This document shows, piece by piece, positions 44,325-52,110 of a DNA stretch of 64,000 nt (the stretch's first letter is position 1; each line of letters starts with the position of its first letter). The notes beneath the pieces were generated by a model that worked only from the letters and a program-made list of their open reading frames with translations, searched no databases and was not told the origin of the DNA. The position numbers and the translations under genes are program-made. Origin of the DNA: Anaerosalibacter sp. Marseille-P3206 (lineage in GTDB: Bacteria; Bacillota; Clostridia; Tissierellales; Sporanaerobacteraceae); the NCBI RefSeq assembly GCF_900155565.1, contig NZ_FUHM01000002.1, positions 1,426,001 through 1,490,000 of the forward strand, read 5' to 3'.

Positions 44325-46033
44325 GAGACCACTGAAAAACGATGTAATAATATGTAAGATGAATTAAATATAAAATAGAAAAGCAAAATCCTCCTTAATT
44401 TGGTATAATGTAATTGATAAGAAAACATAACCAAAAGGAGGATTTGCAATGCTTAAAGGCAAAAATAATCAATTAAGCATCTACTCAATATTATATAATA
44501 AAATACCAGAAAATCATACATTAAAATTAATAAATAAAGCTATAGACTTAAGTTTTGTAACGAAACTACTTGAAGTATCATACAACAAATACTATGGAAG
44601 GCCAGCTAAGGACCCTGAACTTATGATTAGACTTTTGATATTACAGTACTTGTACAATTTGTCGGATGAAAAGCTAATTGAAGAATGTTCATTAAACTTA
44701 GCATTTATGTGGTTTTTAGGAATAAATCCAGATGACGATTTGCCAGATTCAAGTTTACTATCTAAATTTAGAGTACATAGATTAAATGATATAACATTAG
44801 ATCAAATAATAACTGAAATTGTAAGACAGTGCATAGAAAAAGGAATAATTAAAGATACTGGTATTAGCATAGATGCAACCCATACAGAAGCTAATACTTT
44901 CAAAGCTACTCCTGAAAGAGTAATAAAACACTTAGCAAAGAAAATATTTAAAACTTATGAAGAAGAATCAGGAGAACTACCTAAAAATATAGATAAAGAT
45001 ATTCCAGATTAAAAACAAATTGAAAATCATAAAGAAGCAAAGAAAACTATGAAGGATTATCTTGAAAAAGAAATTGAAAAAGTTGAAAACATTGTTAATC
45101 AAGAGGAAAATCCTAAAACAATAAAAGTTTTGGAAAATGCAAAAGAAATATTAAAAGATCCAAAATTCATAGAACAAAGAGGAGTTCGATCAATTGTTGA
45201 CCAAGAAGCAAGAGTCGGACATAAAAGTAAAACAGAACGTTTTTTTGGATATAAAACAGAATTTATGATGACAACTGATGAGAGGATAATAACAGCGGTA
45301 ACAGTAAAAAGTGGAGAATATGTAGATGGAACAAATTTTGATAAGTTAATAGAATTGACTAATCAAACAGGTTTAAAAGTAGAAGAAGTCTTTGGAGATA
45401 AAGCATATTTTAGAAAGCCCATATTAGATAAAATAAAGGAAATAGAAGCAAAGGCATATATCCCAATAAGTGAAATGTCATATAAAATAGATGAAGAAAT
45501 ATTTAGTTACAACAAAGATTCAGATGAATGGTTTTGTAGCCAAGGAAACATAACAATAAGAAAAAAACATAGAAAAGACAAAAGCGGAAAAGAGACATAT
45601 AAATATTACTTTGAAAAGGAAAAGTGCAGGAATTGTAGTAAAAGAGAAGAGTGCAAAACTGGAAAAAGAGTTGGTAGGATTCTTGAAGTAGGTATAAACA
45701 CTCCTGAATTTTATGGATACAGCCAAGAACAAAAAACAGATGGATTCAAAGAAAAATACAAAAAAAGAGCTTGCCATGAAGGGAAAAATGGTGAAATGAA
45801 AAATCATCATGGATTAAACCGTGCTCGAGGGTACGGTTTAAGAAGCATGTCCACGCAAGCAAAATTAACTGCAATAGCAGTTAATTTAAAGAGGATAGCA
45901 AGCATACTATCCTCTAAATTATCTTCATTTTTATGTGTTTTAAGGTTTAATTCAATATTTTATAAAAAAATTGTGGTTTAATAATAATTTAAGGGACGAG
46001 GGAAATTTTTAAGGCTACTTTTTCAGTGGTCTC
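44325..46033 (+). mobile_element. IS1182-family insertion sequence
   Basis: 1709 bp. Terminal inverted repeats GAGACCACTGAAAAA (44325-44339) and its complement (46019-46033) are perfect over 15 bp. The flanks carry a 10-bp direct repeat, GGACAGGTCC (44315-44324 and 46034-46043), read as target duplication. The target is a REP element. The single transposase frame is broken by one stop. Confidence 0.9.
44449..45981 (+). pseudogene. IS1182-family transposase with one in-frame stop
   Basis: Two pieces in the same frame, 44449-45012 (187 residues) and the continuation from 45013, are separated only by TAA at 45010-45012. The text reads ...KDIPD-stop-KQIENHKEAKKTMKDYL; a Tyr codon (TAT/TAC) would restore the usual sequence. 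Left part: DUF772 region (YYGRPAKDPELMIRLLILQYLYNLSDEKLIEEC) and first catalytic Asp in GISIDATHTEANT. Right part: VFGDKAYFRKP and the Glu region CHEGKNGEMKNHHGLNRARGYGL. It is full length otherwise, so the mutation looks recent, and activity in cis is lost unless the stop is read through. Confidence 0.88.
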
Positions 46034-46051
46034 GGACAGGTCCCTCGTCCC
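46034..46051 (+). repeat. REP element R3, right part
   Basis: GGACAGGTCCCTCGTCCC. With the left part it reconstructs GGGAC-AAGGGGACAGGTCCCT-CGTCCC, a long imperfect hairpin. Confidence 0.8.
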
Positions 46052-46058
46052 GGAAATT

Positions 46059-46084
46059 GGGACAGTGAACCTGTCCCCTTGTCC
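46059..46084 (-). repeat. REP element R4, flush with the rluA-type stop
   Basis: On the minus strand it reads TAG-GACAAGGGGACAGG then TTCACTGTCCC, so it begins at the stop of the pseudouridine synthase. Together with R3 it forms an inverted pair separated by 7 bases, a BIME-like arrangement. Confidence 0.8.
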
Positions 46085-46740
46085 TAAAATATGTTCCAAG
46101 GATATTCATCATAAGGTAGAGATGTAAAAGTGGAGTTTGTTTTATTAGTTGGATGTTCAAAGCTTATCATATGAGACCACAATGCAATTTGTGTCCAACC
46201 TCTTTTCTTAACAAAAGTTTTGTTGTATTTGTTATCTCCCCAGATAGGAAATCCTGCATTGGAAAGTTGAACTCTTATTTGATGATGACGTCCTGTTTTT
46301 AAAATTACTTTAAGTAGGCTTAGCATACCATATTCTTCTGTTTCTTTTGTTTCCAATACCTTATACTCTAATATTGCCTCTTTGGCACCAATAGTATCTT
46401 TATTGACTACCTTACTCATATTTATAGTTCGCAATTTTTTCAAATAATTTCTTAGTTCTCCTTCACTGAATTCAGGCTTACCACATACTACTACAAGATA
46501 TTCTTTGTGAAGCTTTCTTTGAGAAACTTGTGTTGAAAGATTGGAGTTGGCTTTTTTATTTTTTGCATAAACCATTACTCCACCAACAGGTCTATCTAAT
46601 CTATGTACAAGTCCAAGATAAGGTCTATCCAATATAGTCATCATATCTTCATCAGAAGTCTGATCACTTTGGCAAGGAACTTTAGGTGGTTTTTCTACTA
46701 CTAATATGTCTTTATCTTCAAATATAATTTTTACTTCCAT
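46084..46740 (-). CDS. RluA-family pseudouridine synthase
   Basis: 218 residues. VVEKPPKVPCQSD, the catalytic GLVHRLDRPVGGVMVYAK (Asp in RLDR) and LKTGRHHQIRVQLSNAGFPIWGDNKY are the RluA motifs. There is no N-terminal S4 domain, so it is a short form acting on rRNA or tRNA; the target uridine cannot be told. TGGAGGTATGTAA precedes ATG 46740. It is monocistronic on the minus strand. Confidence 0.9.
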   Translation of the reverse strand: MEVKIIFEDKDILVVEKPPKVPCQSDQTSDEDMMTILDRPYLGLVHRLDRPVGGVMVYAKNKKANSNLSTQVSQRKLHKEYLVVVCGKPEFSEGELRNYLKKLRTINMSKVVNKDTIGAKEAILEYKVLETKETEEYGMLSLLKVILKTGRHHQIRVQLSNAGFPIWGDNKYNKTFVKKRGWTQIALWSHMISFEHPTNKTNSTFTSLPYDEYPWNIF

Positions 46741-46879
46741 TTACATACCTCCAATAAAATTTACCAGCTAATTATAATAGTATGTGCATAAAAAATCAAT
46801 ACTATTTTCACTTGAAATTATACATAAAAAGGTATACTATGTTTATAAAGTAGAAATTTCAAAAAAAGGGTTGATGCAT

Positions 46880-47389
46880 ATGAAAAATTCAGAATATAGG
46901 GACAAGTTAGAAAAAAGCTTAAAGAGATATTTTGATTTAGAATATGATAAAAAAATAAAAGATTTTAAATTTGATATAGTTGGGAAATTTTATCAAAGAA
47001 GTTCAAAGTATATGCTTTTCAGAGAAGCTGAAATATACGCATTTCAAACAAATGAATATATATTTTATAATATGATAGATAAAAGTTTTAATACAGACAA
47101 TATCAAAAGTTATTATGATTTTTTGAATGAAAATGTAAATGAGTTAATAGATATTAATGAGGAGCATATGTCTACAATAATTACTTTTTTATTTTCTACT
47201 ACTGACAAACTAGATGAGGATACAATAAAAGCGGTTCAAAAGTTTAAATTCCATAAGAATTTTAAATTTGGTCTTAGGGGATGGGTTGATGCTAGAATAT
47301 TTATCGTTAATCCATTAACTGAAGATATATGCACAAATAAGTTTGGAAGGGGGGAAGAAAAGAAGTTTTTGTTCAATGAAAATGTCTAG
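46880..47389 (+). CDS. Unrecognised 169-residue protein upstream of cstA
   Basis: A soluble, Lys/Phe/Tyr-rich protein with no signal peptide or membrane span (YRDKLEKSLKRYFDLEYDKKIKDFKFDIVGKFYQRSSKYMLFREAEIYAFQ...). The frame opens at 46784; ATG 46880 (or 46874) has AAAGGG upstream. I know no domain for it. It ends 26 bases before cstA and is probably co-transcribed, so a link to CstA (peptide or pyruvate uptake) is the only functional hint. Confidence 0.65.
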   Translation: MKNSEYRDKLEKSLKRYFDLEYDKKIKDFKFDIVGKFYQRSSKYMLFREAEIYAFQTNEYIFYNMIDKSFNTDNIKSYYDFLNENVNELIDINEEHMSTIITFLFSTTDKLDEDTIKAVQKFKFHKNFKFGLRGWVDARIFIVNPLTEDICTNKFGRGEEKKFLFNENV

Positions 47390-47415
47390 CTCTTAAAATT
47401 AAAGGAGGGTGTTTT

Positions 47416-49050
47416 ATGAATTCGCTTGTTCTTATTTTAGTTTCTGTTATTTGTTTTATAATTGCATATGCTACGTATGGTTCATGGCTATGTAAAAAGT
47501 GGGGCATAGACGTAAATAGAAAAACACCTGCTCATACTAGGGAAGATGGTGTCGACTATGTTCCAACAAAGGCTCCAATATTACTTGGGCATCATTTTTC
47601 ATCTATTGCAGGAGCAGGACCTATAGTTGGACCTATAGCAGCGGCGGTATTTGGTTGGGTCCCTGTAATGCTTTGGATAATAATAGGTAGTATATTTTTT
47701 GGTGGAGTTCATGATATGGGTGCATTATTTACATCCGTTAGACATGATGGAAAGTCCATAGGAGAAGTTATACATGCAAACATGGGAGAAACCGGCAGAA
47801 AATTATTTTCATGGTTTGCGTGGTTAACTCTATTACTTGTAATAGCAGCATTTACTTCAATATGTGCTAATACATTTACTACAGTTCCTTCTGCGGCTAC
47901 TTCATCTATGTTATTTATGGTATTGGCTGTAGCTTTTGGTTTTTTAGTATATAGAAAAGGTGTAGGACTTGGAATAAGTAGTATTATAGGAGTTATTTTA
48001 TTATTTGTATGTATATGGTTAGGGATGGTATTCCCTATACAATTATCTTACAATACTTGGGTAGTTATATTGTTGGCTTATATAGTGGTTGCATCTATAG
48101 CTCCAGTTTGGATTTTGTTACAACCTAGAGATTATTTGAATTCATTTTTACTATATGCTATGCTTCTTGGTGGAATAATAGGTGTAATTATTATGCATCC
48201 AACAATAAAATTAGATCCTGTGACTTCATTTAATTTAGGCAATGGTAATTTATTGTTCCCAATGTTATTTGTAACAGTTGCTTGTGGTGCTATTTCAGGA
48301 TTCCACTCATTAGTTGGTTCTGGAACATCATCAAAGCAAATTGATAATGAAAAAGATATCAAATTAATAGGCTATGGTTCTATGCTTATAGAAGGCGTAC
48401 TTGCAGTACTTGCTATAATTACTGCAGCATATATCGGGAAAGACCAATTAACAGAATTATTAAAGGGTAGTGCTACAAATGTATTTGCAAGTGGTATTGG
48501 AGATTTCATGAGTACTTTTGGAATACCTTTTGAAGTTGGAAAGAGTTTTACAGCACTTGCAATATCAGCTTTTGCTTTGACTTCTCTTGATACTGCCACA
48601 AGGATTGGAAGATTTATATTCCAAGAAATGTTTGACAACACAAAAGAGGGAGAAACATCTTCAAATCCACTTACAAATAAGTATGTTGCAACTATTATTA
48701 CAGTTGTACTTGGTGGATTTTTAACTTTCAAAGGTTGGAAGACAATATGGCCAATATTTGGTTCAGCTAATCAGTTATTATCCGCCTTAGCATTATTATC
48801 AACAGCTGTATACTTGAAGAAACACGGAAAAGAATACAAAATGGCATCTATTCCAACAATATTTATGTTCGCGGTGACTTTATCTGCTCTTGTATTATTA
48901 ATTAAGGACAGTATAGCAAATCTTGCTAAAACTTGGCCTTTGGTAGCTATAGCTGTAGTATTGTTTGTATTAGCATTAGTGCTAATAAAAGAAGGTATAA
49001 GAGCTTTGAAGGAAGAACCAAACAAAATAAGTAAAGATATGAAAGCATAA
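47416..49050 (+). CDS. cstA: Carbon starvation protein CstA family transporter
   Basis: 544 residues with about 15 membrane spans. It begins AYATYGSWLCKKWGIDVNRKTPAHTREDGVDYVPTKAPILLGHHFSSIAGAGPIVGPI, the CstA hallmark region, and has GAISGFHSLVGSGTSSKQI and FALTSLDTATRIGRFIFQE. It is shorter than E. coli CstA (about 700), as in Clostridia. Relatives import pyruvate or peptides. AAAGGAGG precedes ATG 47416. A strong terminator follows. Confidence 0.92.
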   Translation: MNSLVLILVSVICFIIAYATYGSWLCKKWGIDVNRKTPAHTREDGVDYVPTKAPILLGHHFSSIAGAGPIVGPIAAAVFGWVPVMLWIIIGSIFFGGVHDMGALFTSVRHDGKSIGEVIHANMGETGRKLFSWFAWLTLLLVIAAFTSICANTFTTVPSAATSSMLFMVLAVAFGFLVYRKGVGLGISSIIGVILLFVCIWLGMVFPIQLSYNTWVVILLAYIVVASIAPVWILLQPRDYLNSFLLYAMLLGGIIGVIIMHPTIKLDPVTSFNLGNGNLLFPMLFVTVACGAISGFHSLVGSGTSSKQIDNEKDIKLIGYGSMLIEGVLAVLAIITAAYIGKDQLTELLKGSATNVFASGIGDFMSTFGIPFEVGKSFTALAISAFALTSLDTATRIGRFIFQEMFDNTKEGETSSNPLTNKYVATIITVVLGGFLTFKGWKTIWPIFGSANQLLSALALLSTAVYLKKHGKEYKMASIPTIFMFAVTLSALVLLIKDSIANLAKTWPLVAIAVVLFVLALVLIKEGIRALKEEPNKISKDMKA

Positions 49051-49061
49051 GGATATATTAT

Positions 49062-49100
49062 TTAATAAAGCTAACGTATTTCAAACGTTAGCTTTATTAA
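49062..49100 (+). terminator. Terminator of the cstA operon
   Basis: A perfect 16-bp stem, TTAATAAAGCTAACGT and its complement, with a 7-base loop. The right arm supplies TTTATT. Confidence 0.8.
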
Positions 49101-49136
49101 ATATAAAAAATACCATAGTTTAAGGGAAGTGAAAAT

Positions 49137-49430
49137 ATGGACAAGGAAAAATTTAAAGAAATATTAGAGAACTTCAAATTATTTTTTCAAGGGGCTTTAG
49201 ATTTCAATAGAAAATCAAGATCTATATTAGAAAAGGAAGCTCACAATGAAATGGATAATTTTATACTTTTATGTTTTGCAGATATGTTGGGTTTACCAAT
49301 ACCTACAACATATTATACATTGGAAATATTGCCTTATATTGCAGAAGATTTAGAGGATTGGCAGAGAAGGATGATGGATAGGAAATCAATATGGGGTGAA
49401 AGATGGGGAGATTTTGATTTAGATGCGTAG
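49137..49430 (+). CDS. Small protein paired with the ArsA-type ATPase
   Basis: 97 residues. The central DNFILLCFADMLGLPIPTTYYTLEILPY and LEDWQRRMMDRKSIWGERWGDF give a compact helical protein without membrane spans. It resembles a pattern I associate with small proteins next to ArsA-type ATPases, but I cannot name the family with certainty. It lies 18 bases before the ATPase gene with GGGAAGTGAAAAT before ATG 49137. It is likely a partner or adaptor of that ATPase. Confidence 0.7.
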   Translation: MDKEKFKEILENFKLFFQGALDFNRKSRSILEKEAHNEMDNFILLCFADMLGLPIPTTYYTLEILPYIAEDLEDWQRRMMDRKSIWGERWGDFDLDA

Positions 49431-49448
49431 GATAAGGAGGAATTAATT

Positions 49449-50372
49449 TTGAATAAAATTGTTTTATTTGGAGGTAAAGGTGGCGTAGGCAAAACAACTT
49501 GTTCAGCATCTTATGCATTAAATTGTGCAAGGGCAGGGGAAAAAACACTGATTGTTTCTACAGACCCAGCTCATTCGATTGCTGATATATTTGGGAAAAG
49601 TATAGGAGAAGAAATTATAAAGCTTGAAGAAAACCTATATGCATTAGAAATTAATTCTGAAATGGAAAGCAAAAAATATATGAATAAGGTAAAAGGTGAT
49701 TTAAAAAATGTATTGAGTCCTATTATTATAAAAGAAATAAATAAACAGATTGATGCAGCGGCAATATCGCCGGGAACAGAAGAAGCAGCATTATTTGATA
49801 AAATGGTTGAAATAATAATTGAAAAATATGATGCCTTTGAAAAAATAGTTTTTGATACTGCACCTACAGGACATACTGTTAGATTATTATCTCTTCCTCA
49901 TTTACTAGGAGCTTGGTTAGATACCCTTATTGAAAAAAGAGTTAAAGCACTAGGTCTTATGCAGATGGCTAATAATGCTGGCAAAAAGAATAAAGAAGAA
50001 ATAATGAATGATCCAGTTATAAAGATACTTAGTGGCAGATTAGATAAAATTAATAAAGTTAAAGATATAATAATGGACAAGGAGAAGGTGAGTTTTGCAT
50101 TTGTTTTAAATGCAGAAAAACTTCCTATTGAAGAAACGAAAAAAGCTATTAAATTGTTAGAAGAATATAAGATAAATGTAGGATATATTGTTGTAAATAG
50201 AATACTTCCAGATAGTATTGAAGGTGATTTTTGGAAGAACAAAAAACAATTAGAAGGCAAATATTTGCAAGAGATATTTGATACTTTTAAGAATAAGAAG
50301 ATAAATTTAATTCCTATGCTTAATTCAGATATGGGACCAAATAATATAAGTGAAATAGCAAAATACTGGTAA
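49449..50372 (+). CDS. ArsA/Get3-family ATPase
   Basis: 307 residues, single-domain. The deviant P-loop is GGKGGVGKTT (8-17), switch I is VSTDPAHSIADIF, and switch II is FDTAPTGHTVRLL. ArsA proteins energise ArsB; Get3 relatives carry tail-anchored proteins. The typical triad of arsenite-binding cysteines is not evident and no arsB/arsR is nearby, so arsenic resistance is not supported. TTG 49449 is the start, with AAGGAGG at 49434-49440. The gene ends exactly where REP R5 begins. Confidence 0.87.
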   Translation: MNKIVLFGGKGGVGKTTCSASYALNCARAGEKTLIVSTDPAHSIADIFGKSIGEEIIKLEENLYALEINSEMESKKYMNKVKGDLKNVLSPIIIKEINKQIDAAAISPGTEEAALFDKMVEIIIEKYDAFEKIVFDTAPTGHTVRLLSLPHLLGAWLDTLIEKRVKALGLMQMANNAGKKNKEEIMNDPVIKILSGRLDKINKVKDIIMDKEKVSFAFVLNAEKLPIEETKKAIKLLEEYKINVGYIVVNRILPDSIEGDFWKNKKQLEGKYLQEIFDTFKNKKINLIPMLNSDMGPNNISEIAKYW

Positions 50373-50397
50373 GGACAAGGGGACAGGTTCCTCGTCC
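50373..50397 (+). repeat. REP element R5, flush with the ArsA-ATPase stop
   Basis: GGACAAGGGGACAGG then TTCCTCGTCC, starting at the base after TAA. It is nearly identical to the reconstructed empty site of R3. The arms GGAC...GTCC form an imperfect hairpin that may also act in termination. Confidence 0.8.
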
Positions 50398-50498
50398 TTA
50401 AAAATCAATATTATTTTTGCTTTTATTAAAAAGTTTCATCTTATATAGTATAATTGAAATATGAATTAAATATTGATATGGCAAAAGGAGTGTGTTAA

Positions 50499-51551
50499 TT
50501 GATTAGGGAAGAGATGACACCAAAAGAGAGAATGGAGGCTTTTTCTAGAGGTGAAGAAATTGATCGAGTAATTTGTATCCCTGATATGGGGGTTACTATG
50601 GTACCTTTTATTGGGGCTAAGGCCAGTGATTATTATCATTCCGCAGAGCTTATGGCAGAATTAGAAATAGCTTTGTTTAGGAGACTTCGCCATGATAGTG
50701 TGGGAATATCTACTAGTCTTAGAGGGGTTGCTGAGGCTATGGGTGCGAAGGTAGGGTATCCTGATTACAGCATCTCCTATTTGATAGAGCCTGCTGTAAA
50801 ATCTGTAGATGAAATAGAATCCCTTAAACTTCCTGATCCAAAAAAGGATGGGATTTTGCCAATTTTAATTGAAGCCATAAGATTAACTAGAGATGCACTT
50901 ATGGATGAAGTTGATGTTGGGGCTTCTATGTCTGGTCCTTTTAGTGTAGCAGCTTCTGTAGTGGGAACGGAGAATCTAATGAGATGGATGATTAAATATC
51001 CTAAAAAAATTCATACTCTAATGGATATAGTAGCAGAAGCTAATAATAGATATATAGAGGAAGTAGCTAAATTAGGTGTATCTATTGGTTTTGCTGATCC
51101 GGTGTCCTCTACTAGCCTTATAAGCCCAAAACAGTTTAGAGAGTTTTCTCTACCTGCACTTCAGAAGAATGTGGACAAGATAAAAGAGAAAACAGGCAGT
51201 GCTCCTAGCATACATATTTGTGGAAAGAGTAAGGAGATTTGGGAGGACGTTGTCAATACAGGAATTTCTAATTTCAGTATAGACAATGTGGAGGATTTGG
51301 AAGAGGCCAAGGAAATAATGGGAGATAGGGTAGTGATAACAGGAAATGTTCCTCCAGTTGATGTAGTGCATTTAGGAACTAAAGAAGATATTTTTAAATC
51401 AGTAAAAGAATGTATTAAAAAAGGTCATGATTCTAAAAAAGGCTATATTTTGAGTACAGGCTGCCAAATTCCAATGCATACTCCAATAGAGAATATAGAA
51501 ATGTTTATGGAAGCAGGCAAACTTTACGGAACATATCCAATAGAATTATAA
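50499..51551 (+). CDS. MtaA/CmuA-like methylcobamide methyltransferase (uroporphyrinogen decarboxylase fold)
   Basis: 350 residues. MTPKERMEAFSRGEEIDRVICIP starts the fold, GFADPVSSTSLISPKQF lies in the middle, and HICGKSKEIW (His-x-Cys) with STGCQIPMHTP gives the zinc ligands of the MtaA branch rather than HemE. Such enzymes move methyl groups between a corrinoid protein and a thiol or tetrahydrofolate. No corrinoid protein gene is adjacent. The start is TTG 50499 with AAAGGAGTG. The two following genes are in the same direction with small gaps. Confidence 0.85.
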   Translation: MIREEMTPKERMEAFSRGEEIDRVICIPDMGVTMVPFIGAKASDYYHSAELMAELEIALFRRLRHDSVGISTSLRGVAEAMGAKVGYPDYSISYLIEPAVKSVDEIESLKLPDPKKDGILPILIEAIRLTRDALMDEVDVGASMSGPFSVAASVVGTENLMRWMIKYPKKIHTLMDIVAEANNRYIEEVAKLGVSIGFADPVSSTSLISPKQFREFSLPALQKNVDKIKEKTGSAPSIHICGKSKEIWEDVVNTGISNFSIDNVEDLEEAKEIMGDRVVITGNVPPVDVVHLGTKEDIFKSVKECIKKGHDSKKGYILSTGCQIPMHTPIENIEMFMEAGKLYGTYPIEL

Positions 51552-51589
51552 TATACTTGAGCTAGTCGTAATCTAAAGGAGATGAAAAC

Positions 51590-52099
51590 ATGAAAAAGAC
51601 TACAACATTATATAATTTAATATTTCCAATATGGTTTTTATTATTTTTTCCACCAGTAGTATTTATAACGCTTGCAGGTAATTTTATTATTGATTCATTG
51701 GTAATAATAGTTTGTTTTTCTGTGTTTAAATTAGTAAATTTAGGATTTGATCTAAAATCCTATTACAAGAGAAGTATAATAAAAGTTTGGGGATTTGGGT
51801 TTTTAGCAGATATTATAGGTGGTGGAATATTATTTGTGCTAGGAATATTAGGAGATAGTTTAGGTTTGTCTTATGAATTGACATCAGCAATTAGTTATGA
51901 TCCTTTTAGTGAGCCTCTAGCAGTTATAATAATATTAGGAGCAGTAGTGGTATCAGCTATATTAATATTTTTATTTAATTACAAACACTCTTTTAAAGAT
52001 GTAATTGAAGATCAGGCTTTGAGATTCAAAATAGCACTTACACTTGCAATTGTTACAGCGCCTTGGACATTTTTGTTGCCAACAAAATGGTTTTATTAA
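51590..52099 (+). CDS. Unrecognised 169-residue membrane protein
   Basis: Four to five membrane spans (FPIWFLLFFPPVVFITLAG, DSLVIIVCFSVFKLVNLGF, FLADIIGGGILFVLGILG, LAVIIILGAVVVSAILIFLF, ALTLAIVTAPWTFLLP). No known domain was recognised. AAAGGAGATGAAAAC precedes ATG 51590. It lies between the MtaA-like gene and the sigma-54 activator, and its stop is 11 bases before the latter's start. Confidence 0.7.
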   Translation: MKKTTTLYNLIFPIWFLLFFPPVVFITLAGNFIIDSLVIIVCFSVFKLVNLGFDLKSYYKRSIIKVWGFGFLADIIGGGILFVLGILGDSLGLSYELTSAISYDPFSEPLAVIIILGAVVVSAILIFLFNYKHSFKDVIEDQALRFKIALTLAIVTAPWTFLLPTKWFY

Positions 52100-52110
52100 G
52101 GGGAGATATT

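Noticed and set aside
49449-50372. Arsenic resistance operon
   Set aside because: The ATPase is ArsA-like, but no arsB, arsR, arsC or arsD lies nearby and the arsenite-binding cysteine triad is not evident.
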